Shown one piece after another: positions 26,584 to 33,619 of a DNA stretch of 64,000 nucleotides. The stretch is from JALORV01 sp963775635 (GTDB lineage: Bacteria > Pseudomonadota > Gammaproteobacteria > Burkholderiales > Burkholderiaceae_F), in the NCBI GenBank assembly GCA_963775635.1, contig CAVZJO010000006.1:62001-126000 (forward strand). Reading direction: 5' to 3'. Positions within the stretch are counted from its first letter, which is position 1. Each line of letters begins with the position of its first letter. Below the pieces are notes generated by a model. That model had not been told where the DNA came from and made no database searches. It saw only the letters and a list, made by a program, of their open reading frames with translations. The position numbers and the translations under genes are program-made.

Positions 26584-27711
26584 ATGGTGCATAAAGTCGA
26601 ACTGTCGTATGTCCTGGCGAGCGGACGCGCGCCGGAGGCGCTAATCCGCAATCCGTTGATGGATCTGCTGGCTGCAGTGCGCGCCGAGGGATCGATTTCA
26701 GGCGCCGCGCGCGCCCTGGGTCAGTCGTACCGGCACGTCTGGGGTGAACTCAAGCGATGGGAAAAGGAGCTCGGACATCGCCTGATCGTCTGGGACCGCG
26801 GGCAGCCTGCGCGACTGACCGAATTCGCCGACAAGCTGCTGTGGGCCGAGCGACAGGTGCAGGCGCGGCTGGCGCCGCAGATCGCGGCGCTGCACTCCGA
26901 TCTCGAGCGAGCCTTCGCGATGGCTTTCCACACTTCCGCCACTGTGCTCGTGCTGCGTGCCAGCCATGACAGTGCTCTGGCGTTGCTGGGTGAACATTGC
27001 ATGCCGGCCCGCTTGTACCTCGACATCCGCTTTACCGGCAGTGCAGACGCGCTGCAGGAACTGAACGCCGGACGCTGTGCGATCGCCGGCTTTCACCTGC
27101 CGCCTCGCACGACGGCGGACAGCCTGATCGCTCGGACCTACAAGCCTCTGTTACGTCCCGAACGCCACCGGCTGATCGGATTCGCACGACGTGTGCAGGG
27201 CCTGGCGGTGGCACGTGGGAATCCCCTCGGTCTGCACACGATCGCCGATGTGGCGGCGCGTGGTGCGCGCTTCGTCAATCGGCCGAGCGGGACCGGCACG
27301 CGGCTGCTGCTCGATGCACAGTGCGAGCAGCACGGCGTGGCTCGATCTTCACTGGTCGGCTATGACAACGAGGAGCCTTCGCACGCCGCGGTGGCCCAGG
27401 CCGTGGCTGCAGGCCAGGCGGACACGGGGTTGTGCATCGAGGCGGCCGCACGCTCGCGGGGCCTCGACTTCGTGCCGCTGCTGTGGGAAGACTATTTTCT
27501 GGTGTGCGACAAGGCGACGTTGACGCAGCCGGCAGTCCGTACTTTGCAGACGGTGCTGCGCGGCGAGTCCTGGTTGCGGCGGCTCTCGACGCTGGCCGGC
27601 TACGCGCCTGCGCGCAGCGGTGAGGCGCTGTCATTGCCCGACGTCTTGCCGTGGTGGGGCGAGCGCGCCGCCGTAAGGTCTAAACGAGGCGTTCGAAAGG
27701 CCGGGCGTTGA
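26584..27711 (+). CDS. ModE-like helix-turn-helix regulator with PBP-like sensor domain
   Basis: The N-terminal 95 residues form a LysR/ModE-type winged helix (LLAAVRAEGSISGAARALGQ; SYRHVWGELKRWEKELG). From about residue 115 a PBP-like domain (PF12727 type) follows: LNAGRCAIAGFHLPP, RFVNRPSGTGTRLLLDAQ and SHAAVAQAVAAGQADTGLC. The sensor is clearly related to the C-terminal domain of the MoeA fusion at 20675-22655. ATG 26584 is chosen; a TTG at 26569 is possible. Divergent from tupBCA, it probably controls tungstate/molybdate uptake in response to the oxyanion. Confidence 0.85.
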   Translation: MVHKVELSYVLASGRAPEALIRNPLMDLLAAVRAEGSISGAARALGQSYRHVWGELKRWEKELGHRLIVWDRGQPARLTEFADKLLWAERQVQARLAPQIAALHSDLERAFAMAFHTSATVLVLRASHDSALALLGEHCMPARLYLDIRFTGSADALQELNAGRCAIAGFHLPPRTTADSLIARTYKPLLRPERHRLIGFARRVQGLAVARGNPLGLHTIADVAARGARFVNRPSGTGTRLLLDAQCEQHGVARSSLVGYDNEEPSHAAVAQAVAAGQADTGLCIEAAARSRGLDFVPLLWEDYFLVCDKATLTQPAVRTLQTVLRGESWLRRLSTLAGYAPARSGEALSLPDVLPWWGERAAVRSKRGVRKAGR

Positions 27712-27801
27712 CCGGCTCGTCCGCAGCTTTGTCTCCGCGCGCGAGCACGATCAGGCATGCGCGTCCGACATCGAACGCGCGGATCGCGTGCGCCAACGAA
27801 T

Positions 27802-28383
27802 TCAGCGGCGGTCGTGCTGCGCCAGTTCCGCGCGCGTGTTGATATTGGCGAAGGCGTCGGCTTCGTCGTCGAAAGCGACCTCGACCACACTGAGGCTGGC
27901 GTACCAGAGGTCGATCTTGCGCTCGCCGCGCGCCAGGAAGTCGGCCAGGTGAGAGCGCACGCGGGTGCAGACCAGCGCGAACACCGGATGCGGCTGACTG
28001 CCAGTACGCGCGACGGCGACATCGGCGTCGATCGCGCTGCGCGCCGTCGCCAGCCGCGTGACGAGGTCGTCGGGCAGGAAGGGCGAATCGCAAGGCACGG
28101 TGACGATGAAGGGTGCATCCGTCGCGTGCAGGCCCGCATCCAGTCCCGCCAGAGGCCCGGCAAAGCCGCCAACCCGGTCAGGCACGACGGGACAACCGAA
28201 CTCTGCATAGCGCGCGAGGTTCTGGTTGGCATTGATCAGCACGCTGCCGACCTGCGGACGCAGGCGGTCGATCACATGCTGCATCAAGGGCCGCCCCTGC
28301 AATGGCTGCAGGCCCTTGTCCACGCCCCCCATACGGCGTCCCTGTCCGCCGGCGAGCACCAGCCCGCAGATCTCGGCGTTCAC
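27802..28383 (-). CDS. mobA: Molybdenum cofactor guanylyltransferase MobA
   Basis: 193 residues with the nucleotide-binding motif CGLVLAGGQGRRMGGVDKGL at the N-terminus, then VVPDRVGGFAGPLAGLDAGL, TVPCDSPFLPDDLV and the C-terminal FANINTRAEL. MobA adds GMP to Mo/W-molybdopterin to form the bis-MGD cofactor needed by formate dehydrogenase. Its ATG overlaps the stop of fdhD (ATGA). The matching MobB gene is at 44650-45144. Confidence 0.93.
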   Translation of the reverse strand: MNAEICGLVLAGGQGRRMGGVDKGLQPLQGRPLMQHVIDRLRPQVGSVLINANQNLARYAEFGCPVVPDRVGGFAGPLAGLDAGLHATDAPFIVTVPCDSPFLPDDLVTRLATARSAIDADVAVARTGSQPHPVFALVCTRVRSHLADFLARGERKIDLWYASLSVVEVAFDDEADAFANINTRAELAQHDRR

Positions 28384-29207
28384 GATGCGCTCGCCGCCTC
28401 GAAGCGTTGCTGCCCGGTGAAGAGCAGAAAGTGCTTACCGGACGCGCGGCCGATCATCGTCAGGCCGACTTGGCTCGCAATGCGCCATCCCATTTCGGTC
28501 AAACCCGAGCGTGACACCAGGAAGGGAATGCCCATCTGCGCGGCCTTGATCACCATCTCGGACGTCAGACGGCCCGTGGTGTAGAAGATCTTGTCCGAGC
28601 CGTCGATGTTGTCGAGCCACATGCGCCCGGCGATGGCATCGACTGCGTTATGCCGCCCGACGTCCTCGACGAAGACCAGGATCCGGCTGTCGGCGCCCTC
28701 GTTCGACGCGAGCGCGCAACCGTGCACGGCGCCCGCCGCGTTGTAGACCGTTTCCTGCTGGCGCACGGCCTCGAGCACGGCGAACAGCGACGCTTCCGGC
28801 AGCCGCACGTCGTCGCGCAGGCGGATCGAATCGACTTCTTCCATCAGGTCGCCGAACATGGTGCCTTGTCCGCAGCCGGTGGTCACCGTCCGCTTGGCGA
28901 GCTTCTTCGCCAGGGACTTGACGCCTCGTCGCGTGGTGATCGCCACGGCGTCGGTTTCCCAGTCGACCTGCACCGCAGCGAGTTCGTCCAGCGACGACAC
29001 CAGGCGCTGGTTGCGCAGATAGCCGATGGCGAGTGCCTCCGGTGCCTGGCCCAGGGTCATCAGCGTGACGACTTCGCACTTGTCTACGTACAGTGTCAGC
29101 GGATGCTCGCCGGCAATCGGCGTCGGCACGAGGACCCCGCGGTGGTCGACTGCATCGACAGGAAAGATCAGCGGTCGGGACGCGTTGGTCAGCAGCAGCG
29201 GTCGCAT
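28380..29207 (-). CDS. fdhD: Formate dehydrogenase accessory sulfurtransferase FdhD
   Basis: FdhD delivers sulfur to the bis-MGD cofactor of formate dehydrogenase. Conserved segments are PLTLYVDKCEVVTLMTLGQ, PEALAIGYLRNQRLV, TGCGQGTMFGDLMEE (the sulfur-transfer Cys region, here with one Cys instead of the CxxC of E. coli), NAAGAVHGCALA, FVEDVGRHNAVDAIAG and TTGRLTSEMVIKAAQMG. The ATG at 29207 fits the family start; an in-frame ATG at 29288 would add 27 residues. Divergent from the fdh structural operon. Confidence 0.92.
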   Translation of the reverse strand: MRPLLLTNASRPLIFPVDAVDHRGVLVPTPIAGEHPLTLYVDKCEVVTLMTLGQAPEALAIGYLRNQRLVSSLDELAAVQVDWETDAVAITTRRGVKSLAKKLAKRTVTTGCGQGTMFGDLMEEVDSIRLRDDVRLPEASLFAVLEAVRQQETVYNAAGAVHGCALASNEGADSRILVFVEDVGRHNAVDAIAGRMWLDNIDGSDKIFYTTGRLTSEMVIKAAQMGIPFLVSRSGLTEMGWRIASQVGLTMIGRASGKHFLLFTGQQRFEAASAS

Positions 29208-29305
29208 CGTCTGTCGAACCTTGGACTTGTGCCGCGCTTCGGGTGCGTCACATCCCAGCGCGCGGCTTGCAAAAGACCCTTCGCGCATGTTCCAGTTTGC
29301 TCTTC

Positions 29306-29334
29306 AATCCTAAGCAGGATTAATCTCTGCAGAG
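29306..29334. promoter_or_regulatory. Tandem palindromes before the fdh operon
   Basis: AATCCT-AAGC-AGGATT (29306-29321) and CTCTGCAGAG (29325-29334) lie side by side in the divergent fdhD/fdh region, the second touching the GTG start of the DUF3305 gene. They are candidate operator sites for a formate or metal regulator; no binding protein is assigned. Confidence 0.35.
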
Positions 29335-29837
29335 TGAAAGAAGATAGCATCACCGCCGTTCGGAACCCATTGCGAAGGCCGGCCGCGGTCGTGACTGCCA
29401 AGCGAATTATTGACAACCCGTGGACATCCGAAATCTGGGTGCCGGTCGCGGTTATCGAGCGCGAGGGCGCGCGCGATCAGGGGCCGATCCTGCTCGAACG
29501 CAATGCGGCTGGCGAGCAGTGGCTGCATCTCGGCTTTGAGGTCGAACTCAATCGCACCGAAGCCGAAGGCTACTATCTGAACCTGACGACTGATCAGCCA
29601 GTCGCCTTCGTGGAATGGGAACTCACTGAGGGGGGCGCGGATCCAAAGTGGGTCACGCTTAGTTATCACGAGGCGGCGCGGCGCCTGGATGGCGGTGCCC
29701 AGGTTGAAGCCGTACCGATGCCCAGCGAGTGGCTGCCGTGGGTTGCGGCTTTCACGCAGCAGCATCTTCAAGTGCCGGAGAAGAAGCGCCGCCCGGCGCC
29801 GGCATCGTTTCTCGGCGCCAAGCGCGACAATGGATGA
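29334..29837 (+). CDS. DUF3305 protein, formate dehydrogenase cluster
   Basis: 167 residues, GTG 29334 chosen because it gives the usual family length. The conserved start AKRIIDNPWTSEIWVPVAVI and the centre GEQWLHLGFEVELNRTEAEG, YYLNLTTDQPVAFVEW and LSYHEAARRLDGG identify DUF3305. The family occurs almost only in front of this type of formate dehydrogenase operon; its role is unknown, possibly enzyme maturation. First gene of the plus-strand operon. Confidence 0.8.
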   Translation: MKEDSITAVRNPLRRPAAVVTAKRIIDNPWTSEIWVPVAVIEREGARDQGPILLERNAAGEQWLHLGFEVELNRTEAEGYYLNLTTDQPVAFVEWELTEGGADPKWVTLSYHEAARRLDGGAQVEAVPMPSEWLPWVAAFTQQHLQVPEKKRRPAPASFLGAKRDNG

Positions 29838-29901
29838 ATTCGCGGCCTGTACCGCGTGCTATCACGGTGTGCGCAACGCGCACGCAACGACGGGTATCTG
29901 A
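29830..29901 (+). CDS. Possible 23-residue microprotein
   Basis: ATG 29830 overlaps the DUF3305 stop, and its TGA (29899-29901) directly abuts the ATG of the DUF3306 gene. The peptide MDEFAACTACYHGVRNAHAT... has two closely spaced Cys residues. There is no clear ribosome site, so this may be chance or serve translational coupling. Confidence 0.2.
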   Translation: MDEFAACTACYHGVRNAHATTGI

Positions 29902-30642
29902 ATGAGCGCTGAACCGGAATCGTTCCTCACCCGTTGGTCGCGGCGCAAGCGCGCAGCGGAGCGTGAGGCAGAGCGGCCTGCTGGCATTGCAGCGACGGAA
30001 CTGCCGTCGGCGCCGACAGCGAAGGTTGGAGGCGAGGCCGTTGCGGGGGACGGGCCGGTCTCTGCGTCTGCACCGGCGCGCGAACCGGCCCCAACGACCG
30101 AGGTGCCCTTGCCGCCGATCGAATCGCTCGATGGCCTGCGTTCCGATTACCAGGCGTTCTTCCAGCAGCCCGTCGGTGATGAGCTGCGCCATGCAGCGCT
30201 GAAGAAACTCTTCGCCGACCCGCACTTCAACCAGATGGACATGCTGGATGTGTACGTCGACGACTACACGCAGTTCGAGCCGCTGCCGGCCGCGCTGCGA
30301 ATGCGCCTGCCGAGTGCACGCGATTTCCTGCCCGATTCCGAACGCGCTGCGCTGGAAGCGGCCGAAGCGCCAACAGGCGCGGCGGGCGATGCTCCGGAAT
30401 CGTCGGTGGCTGACCCCGGCGCACGCGGTGATGCTGTGGCAAGTGCTAATGCCAGCGGCGAAGAGTGCGGCCGCGCCGCAGATGACGCGAGCGTCGATTC
30501 GACTTCCGGGCTGTCGGCGGCAGCGAGCACAGCGCGGGCAGACGCAGCGTCAGCGGATGATCCGGACAGACCGTTGGACGTGTCGTCATCGCCTGCCGCC
30601 CCGCCGGGCAAGGCAACTGCATCTGGCCCTTCTGCTTCCTGA
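29902..30642 (+). CDS. DUF3306 protein, formate dehydrogenase cluster
   Basis: 246 residues. The start ESFLTRWSRRKRAAEREAE and the core LPPIESLDGLRSDYQAFFQ followed by ALKKLFADPHFNQMDMLDVY identify DUF3306. The flanks are low-complexity Ala/Ser/Pro/Asp-rich, so mostly disordered. The family accompanies DUF3305; a maturation role is likely but unproven. Confidence 0.8.
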   Translation: MSAEPESFLTRWSRRKRAAEREAERPAGIAATELPSAPTAKVGGEAVAGDGPVSASAPAREPAPTTEVPLPPIESLDGLRSDYQAFFQQPVGDELRHAALKKLFADPHFNQMDMLDVYVDDYTQFEPLPAALRMRLPSARDFLPDSERAALEAAEAPTGAAGDAPESSVADPGARGDAVASANASGEECGRAADDASVDSTSGLSAAASTARADAASADDPDRPLDVSSSPAAPPGKATASGPSAS

Positions 30643-30648
30643 GCCCGC

Positions 30649-32727
30649 ATGGCCACACCTGGCAACACGCTGAAAGTCTGCAACTGCAATCGCACGATGA
30701 CGCTGGACGGAGCGGCGCTTGGGCGCGCGCTCGGGCGCGAGGCGATTCCGATCTACACCGAGTTGTGTCGTAAGGAAGTCGACGGCTTTACCTCGGCACT
30801 GGGAGGCTCTACCTGCACCGTCGCGTGCACGCAGGAAGCCCCGCTGTTCACGGAACTGGCCGCCGGCGCTGGCGCTTCGACTGAGCTGAACTTCGTCAAC
30901 ATTCGCGAGGCGGCCGGATGGTCGGCCGAAGGTCCTTCTGCGACTGCGAAGATTGCCGCGCTGCTGGCGCTGGCGGATCTGCCCGAGCCGGAGCCGGTCG
31001 CAGTGGCCTCCTACGCGTCGAAGGGCGAGGTACTGATCATCGGCCCGGCCGAGGCAGCAATCGCCTGGGCCGAGCAACTCGCCGACAGTCTGACGGTCGC
31101 CGTCCTGATCACGACGGCCCGAGGCGCGGAACTGCCGGCGACGCGTCGCTACCCGGTGTGGTCGGGAATGCCGCGTAAGGTCCAAGGGTATTTGGGCAAA
31201 TTCGAAGTCCAGTGGGAGCCGACCAACCCGATCGATCTGGAGGTCTGTACTCGCTGTAACGCCTGCATCAGGGCCTGTCCAGAGGATGCGATCGACCTCA
31301 CCTACCAGGTCGACCTCACGCTCTGCAAGTCGCACCGCGCCTGCGTGAAAGCCTGCGGAGCGATCGGCGCGATCGACTTTGGTCGTGCCGAGTCGACGCG
31401 TACCGAGCAGTTCGATCTGGTGTTCGATCTGTCCGCACAGCCCTTGCTGCGCATGCCCGAAAAGCCGTTCGGATACATGGCGCCGGGCGCCGATCCGCTC
31501 GAGCAGTCACAGGCGGCAATGCGTCTGGTGCAGATGGTCGGCGAGTTCGAGAAGCCGCGCTATGTGCAATACGAAGAGAAGATCTGCGCGCACAGTCGCA
31601 ACACCAAGACCGGCTGCACGCGCTGTCTCGACGTCTGCGCGACCGATGCCGTCGTCTCGCTCGGCGACAAGATATGGGCGCATCCCTTCCTCTGTATGGG
31701 ATGTGGTGACTGCGCTACCACGTGTCCGACCGGTGCGCTGCGCTTTGCCTATCCCGGCGTGGCCGACATCGGTGTGCGTCTGCGCAAGCTGCTGTCGGTG
31801 TATCGGGCGGCCGGCGGCAAGGATGCGGCGCTGCTGTTCCACAACGGCAAGGGCGGTGCTGCACTGATCTCCCGGCTGGCGCGTGTGGGCAAGGGGTTGC
31901 CGGCGCGCGTGGTGCCGATCGAGGTGCACAGCGTGGCGACGATCGGCATCGACGTGGTGCTGGGTGCCATTGCATATGGTGCGAGCCAGGTGTTCGCGCT
32001 GCTCGACGACGCCGGTGCCGAAGAGCACGGCGCTCTGCTGGATCAGCAGGCGCACATCGCCGATGCGATCCTCAATGGATTGGGCTACAGCGGCACGCAC
32101 TGGCAGGCCGTGCGTGCCGAGGAACCCGCCGCGCTGCAGGCAGCGCTGTGGTCGTCGCAGCCAGCGGCGACCGTCGCTGAGCCCGCGAAATTTCACTTGT
32201 CCAACCGCAAGCGGGAGACGCTCGATTTCGCGATTGATCATTTGGTGCGACAGGCGTCGGCGCCGCCGGAGCAGATCGCACTGCCTTCGGGTTCGCCGTT
32301 CGGCACCCTCGCCATCGACGCGACTCGCTGCACCTTGTGCAAGGCCTGCATCGGCGCCTGCCCGAGTTCTGCGCTGCAGGATGCGGAGGACGCACCCAAG
32401 CTGCGTTTCATCGAGCACAAGTGCGTGCAGTGCGGCCTATGCGAGATCACATGCCCCGAGCAGGCGATCAGCCTGGTGCCGCGCCTCCTGGTGACACCGG
32501 TGGCCCGTCAGCCGGTCACACTGAACGAAGCCGAACCGTTCCATTGCGTTCGTTGCGGAGTCCCATTCGGCACGCGGCAGATGATTGACGTGATGACCGG
32601 CCGTCTGGGCACGCATTCGATGTTCGCCGGTACGGCGCTGCGGCGTATCCAGATGTGCGCCGACTGTCGCGTGATCGACATGATGCAGTCGCCCGACGAG
32701 ACCTCGATCTTCGACCTCAAGCGATGA
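30649..32727 (+). CDS. Polyferredoxin-type 4Fe-4S protein of the fdh operon
   Basis: 692 residues carrying several Cys clusters: VCNCNRTMTL at the start, CTRCNACIRACPEDAI, CKSHRACVKACGAIGA, CTRCLDVCATDAV, CMGCGDCATTCPTGAL, CTLCKACIGACPSSAL and CVQCGLCEITCPEQAI. At least four are typical 4Fe-4S ferredoxin motifs. A Rossmann-like stretch (KGEVLIIGPAEAAIAWAEQL) lies in the first third. Probably a cytoplasmic electron carrier or maturation factor for the enzyme. Its TGA overlaps the start of the TorD-like gene (ATGA). Confidence 0.88.
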   Translation: MATPGNTLKVCNCNRTMTLDGAALGRALGREAIPIYTELCRKEVDGFTSALGGSTCTVACTQEAPLFTELAAGAGASTELNFVNIREAAGWSAEGPSATAKIAALLALADLPEPEPVAVASYASKGEVLIIGPAEAAIAWAEQLADSLTVAVLITTARGAELPATRRYPVWSGMPRKVQGYLGKFEVQWEPTNPIDLEVCTRCNACIRACPEDAIDLTYQVDLTLCKSHRACVKACGAIGAIDFGRAESTRTEQFDLVFDLSAQPLLRMPEKPFGYMAPGADPLEQSQAAMRLVQMVGEFEKPRYVQYEEKICAHSRNTKTGCTRCLDVCATDAVVSLGDKIWAHPFLCMGCGDCATTCPTGALRFAYPGVADIGVRLRKLLSVYRAAGGKDAALLFHNGKGGAALISRLARVGKGLPARVVPIEVHSVATIGIDVVLGAIAYGASQVFALLDDAGAEEHGALLDQQAHIADAILNGLGYSGTHWQAVRAEEPAALQAALWSSQPAATVAEPAKFHLSNRKRETLDFAIDHLVRQASAPPEQIALPSGSPFGTLAIDATRCTLCKACIGACPSSALQDAEDAPKLRFIEHKCVQCGLCEITCPEQAISLVPRLLVTPVARQPVTLNEAEPFHCVRCGVPFGTRQMIDVMTGRLGTHSMFAGTALRRIQMCADCRVIDMMQSPDETSIFDLKR

Positions 32728-33351
32728 CGGCGACGGGCGTGATCCTGCCGCCCGAGGACGAAGGGCGCCTGCAGCTTTACGCGCTGCTGGCGCGCTTGTT
32801 CGCCGCAGGGCCCGGACGAGGGACTGCTACGCGCGCTGGCGCTGTCGGCCGGGAGCGTCGGGGGCGATGGTGCGCTGGCGCAGGCCTTCAACGATCTGGC
32901 TCAGGCGGCGACGCATACGTCGGCGCGGGACGCGACGCTGGAGTTCGACGCAACCTTCATCGGCGTTGGCAAGGCGCCCGTCAGCACCTATCTGTCGCAC
33001 TACCATCCGGGTGCGCGCAAGGAAGCCGTTCTGGTCAGACTGCGCGACACGCTGACTGAGCTCGGACTGGCGCGTACTGCCGCTTCAGCGGAGCCGGAAG
33101 ATAACCTCACCGCGGTGCTGGAAGTCATGCGTCACCTCGTGGCCGCCGGATCGGATGAGCAGTCGTTGCAGCGCCAGCGGGAGTTTTTTGCCGGCTACCT
33201 GCAGCCGGCATACCGAGCGTTTTGTGACGCGGCGCACAAGGCTGACCTCAGCGACTACTACAAGGCAGCCGTTGACATGCTGGAAGTGTTTCTGGAGTCG
33301 GATCTGGCTCAATTCGACATGGCCGCCCTAGGGAACGCGCGCGTTGACTGA
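32724..33351 (+). CDS. TorD-family molybdoenzyme chaperone (frameshifted)
   Basis: Starts MTATGVILPPEDEGRLQLYALLARLFAAGP; a one-base break near 32815 leads to DEGLLRALALSAGSVGGDG, LEFDATFIGVGKAPVSTYLS, LEVMRHLVAAGSDEQ and FFAGYLQPAYRAFCDAAHK. The all-helical pattern and the GVGKAPVSTYLSHY segment match TorD/DmsD chaperones, which hold the Tat signal of the catalytic subunit until the cofactor is inserted. About 208 residues, overlapping the ferredoxin gene by 4 bases. Confidence 0.85.
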
Positions 33352-33404
33352 GCATTGACACTGGGGGGATGATTGAGATGCCAAGGAGCTACAAGGAAAT
33401 CCAA

Positions 33405-33606
33405 ATGAAGGACGTACAAGCAAGCCGACGCGGCTTCTTCAAGACTGTCGCGATTGGTGGCGCAACTGCGGCGGCGGCCGTGGCGACGACAATCGTCGGC
33501 GAGCGCAAAACTGCGACAACCTACTGCGGGTGCCGATGCGTCGAAGCAGACCGGTTATCGAGAAACAGCGCACATCCGGCATTACTACCGCACCACCCAG
33601 GTCTAA
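33405..33606 (+). CDS. Formate dehydrogenase region Tat-target small protein (frameshifted)
   Basis: ATG 33405 follows AAGGA. The N-terminus is a twin-arginine signal (ASRRGFFKTVAIGGATAAAA). After a one-base break near 33505 the tail reads GADASKQTGYRETAHIRHYY and stops at TAA 33604-33606. The total of about 66 residues and the tail match the family of small Tat substrates found upstream of fdhA. It is exported and of unknown function. Confidence 0.8.
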
Positions 33607-33619
33607 CGGGAGACTCCCG

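Noticed and set aside
27712..27801. Minus-strand segment LNSLAHAIRAFDVGRACLIV after mobA
   Set aside because: Looks protein-like but is only about 40 codons, has no start of its own and no ribosome site; it may be a remnant or the true mobA neighbour tail, not enough to call a gene.
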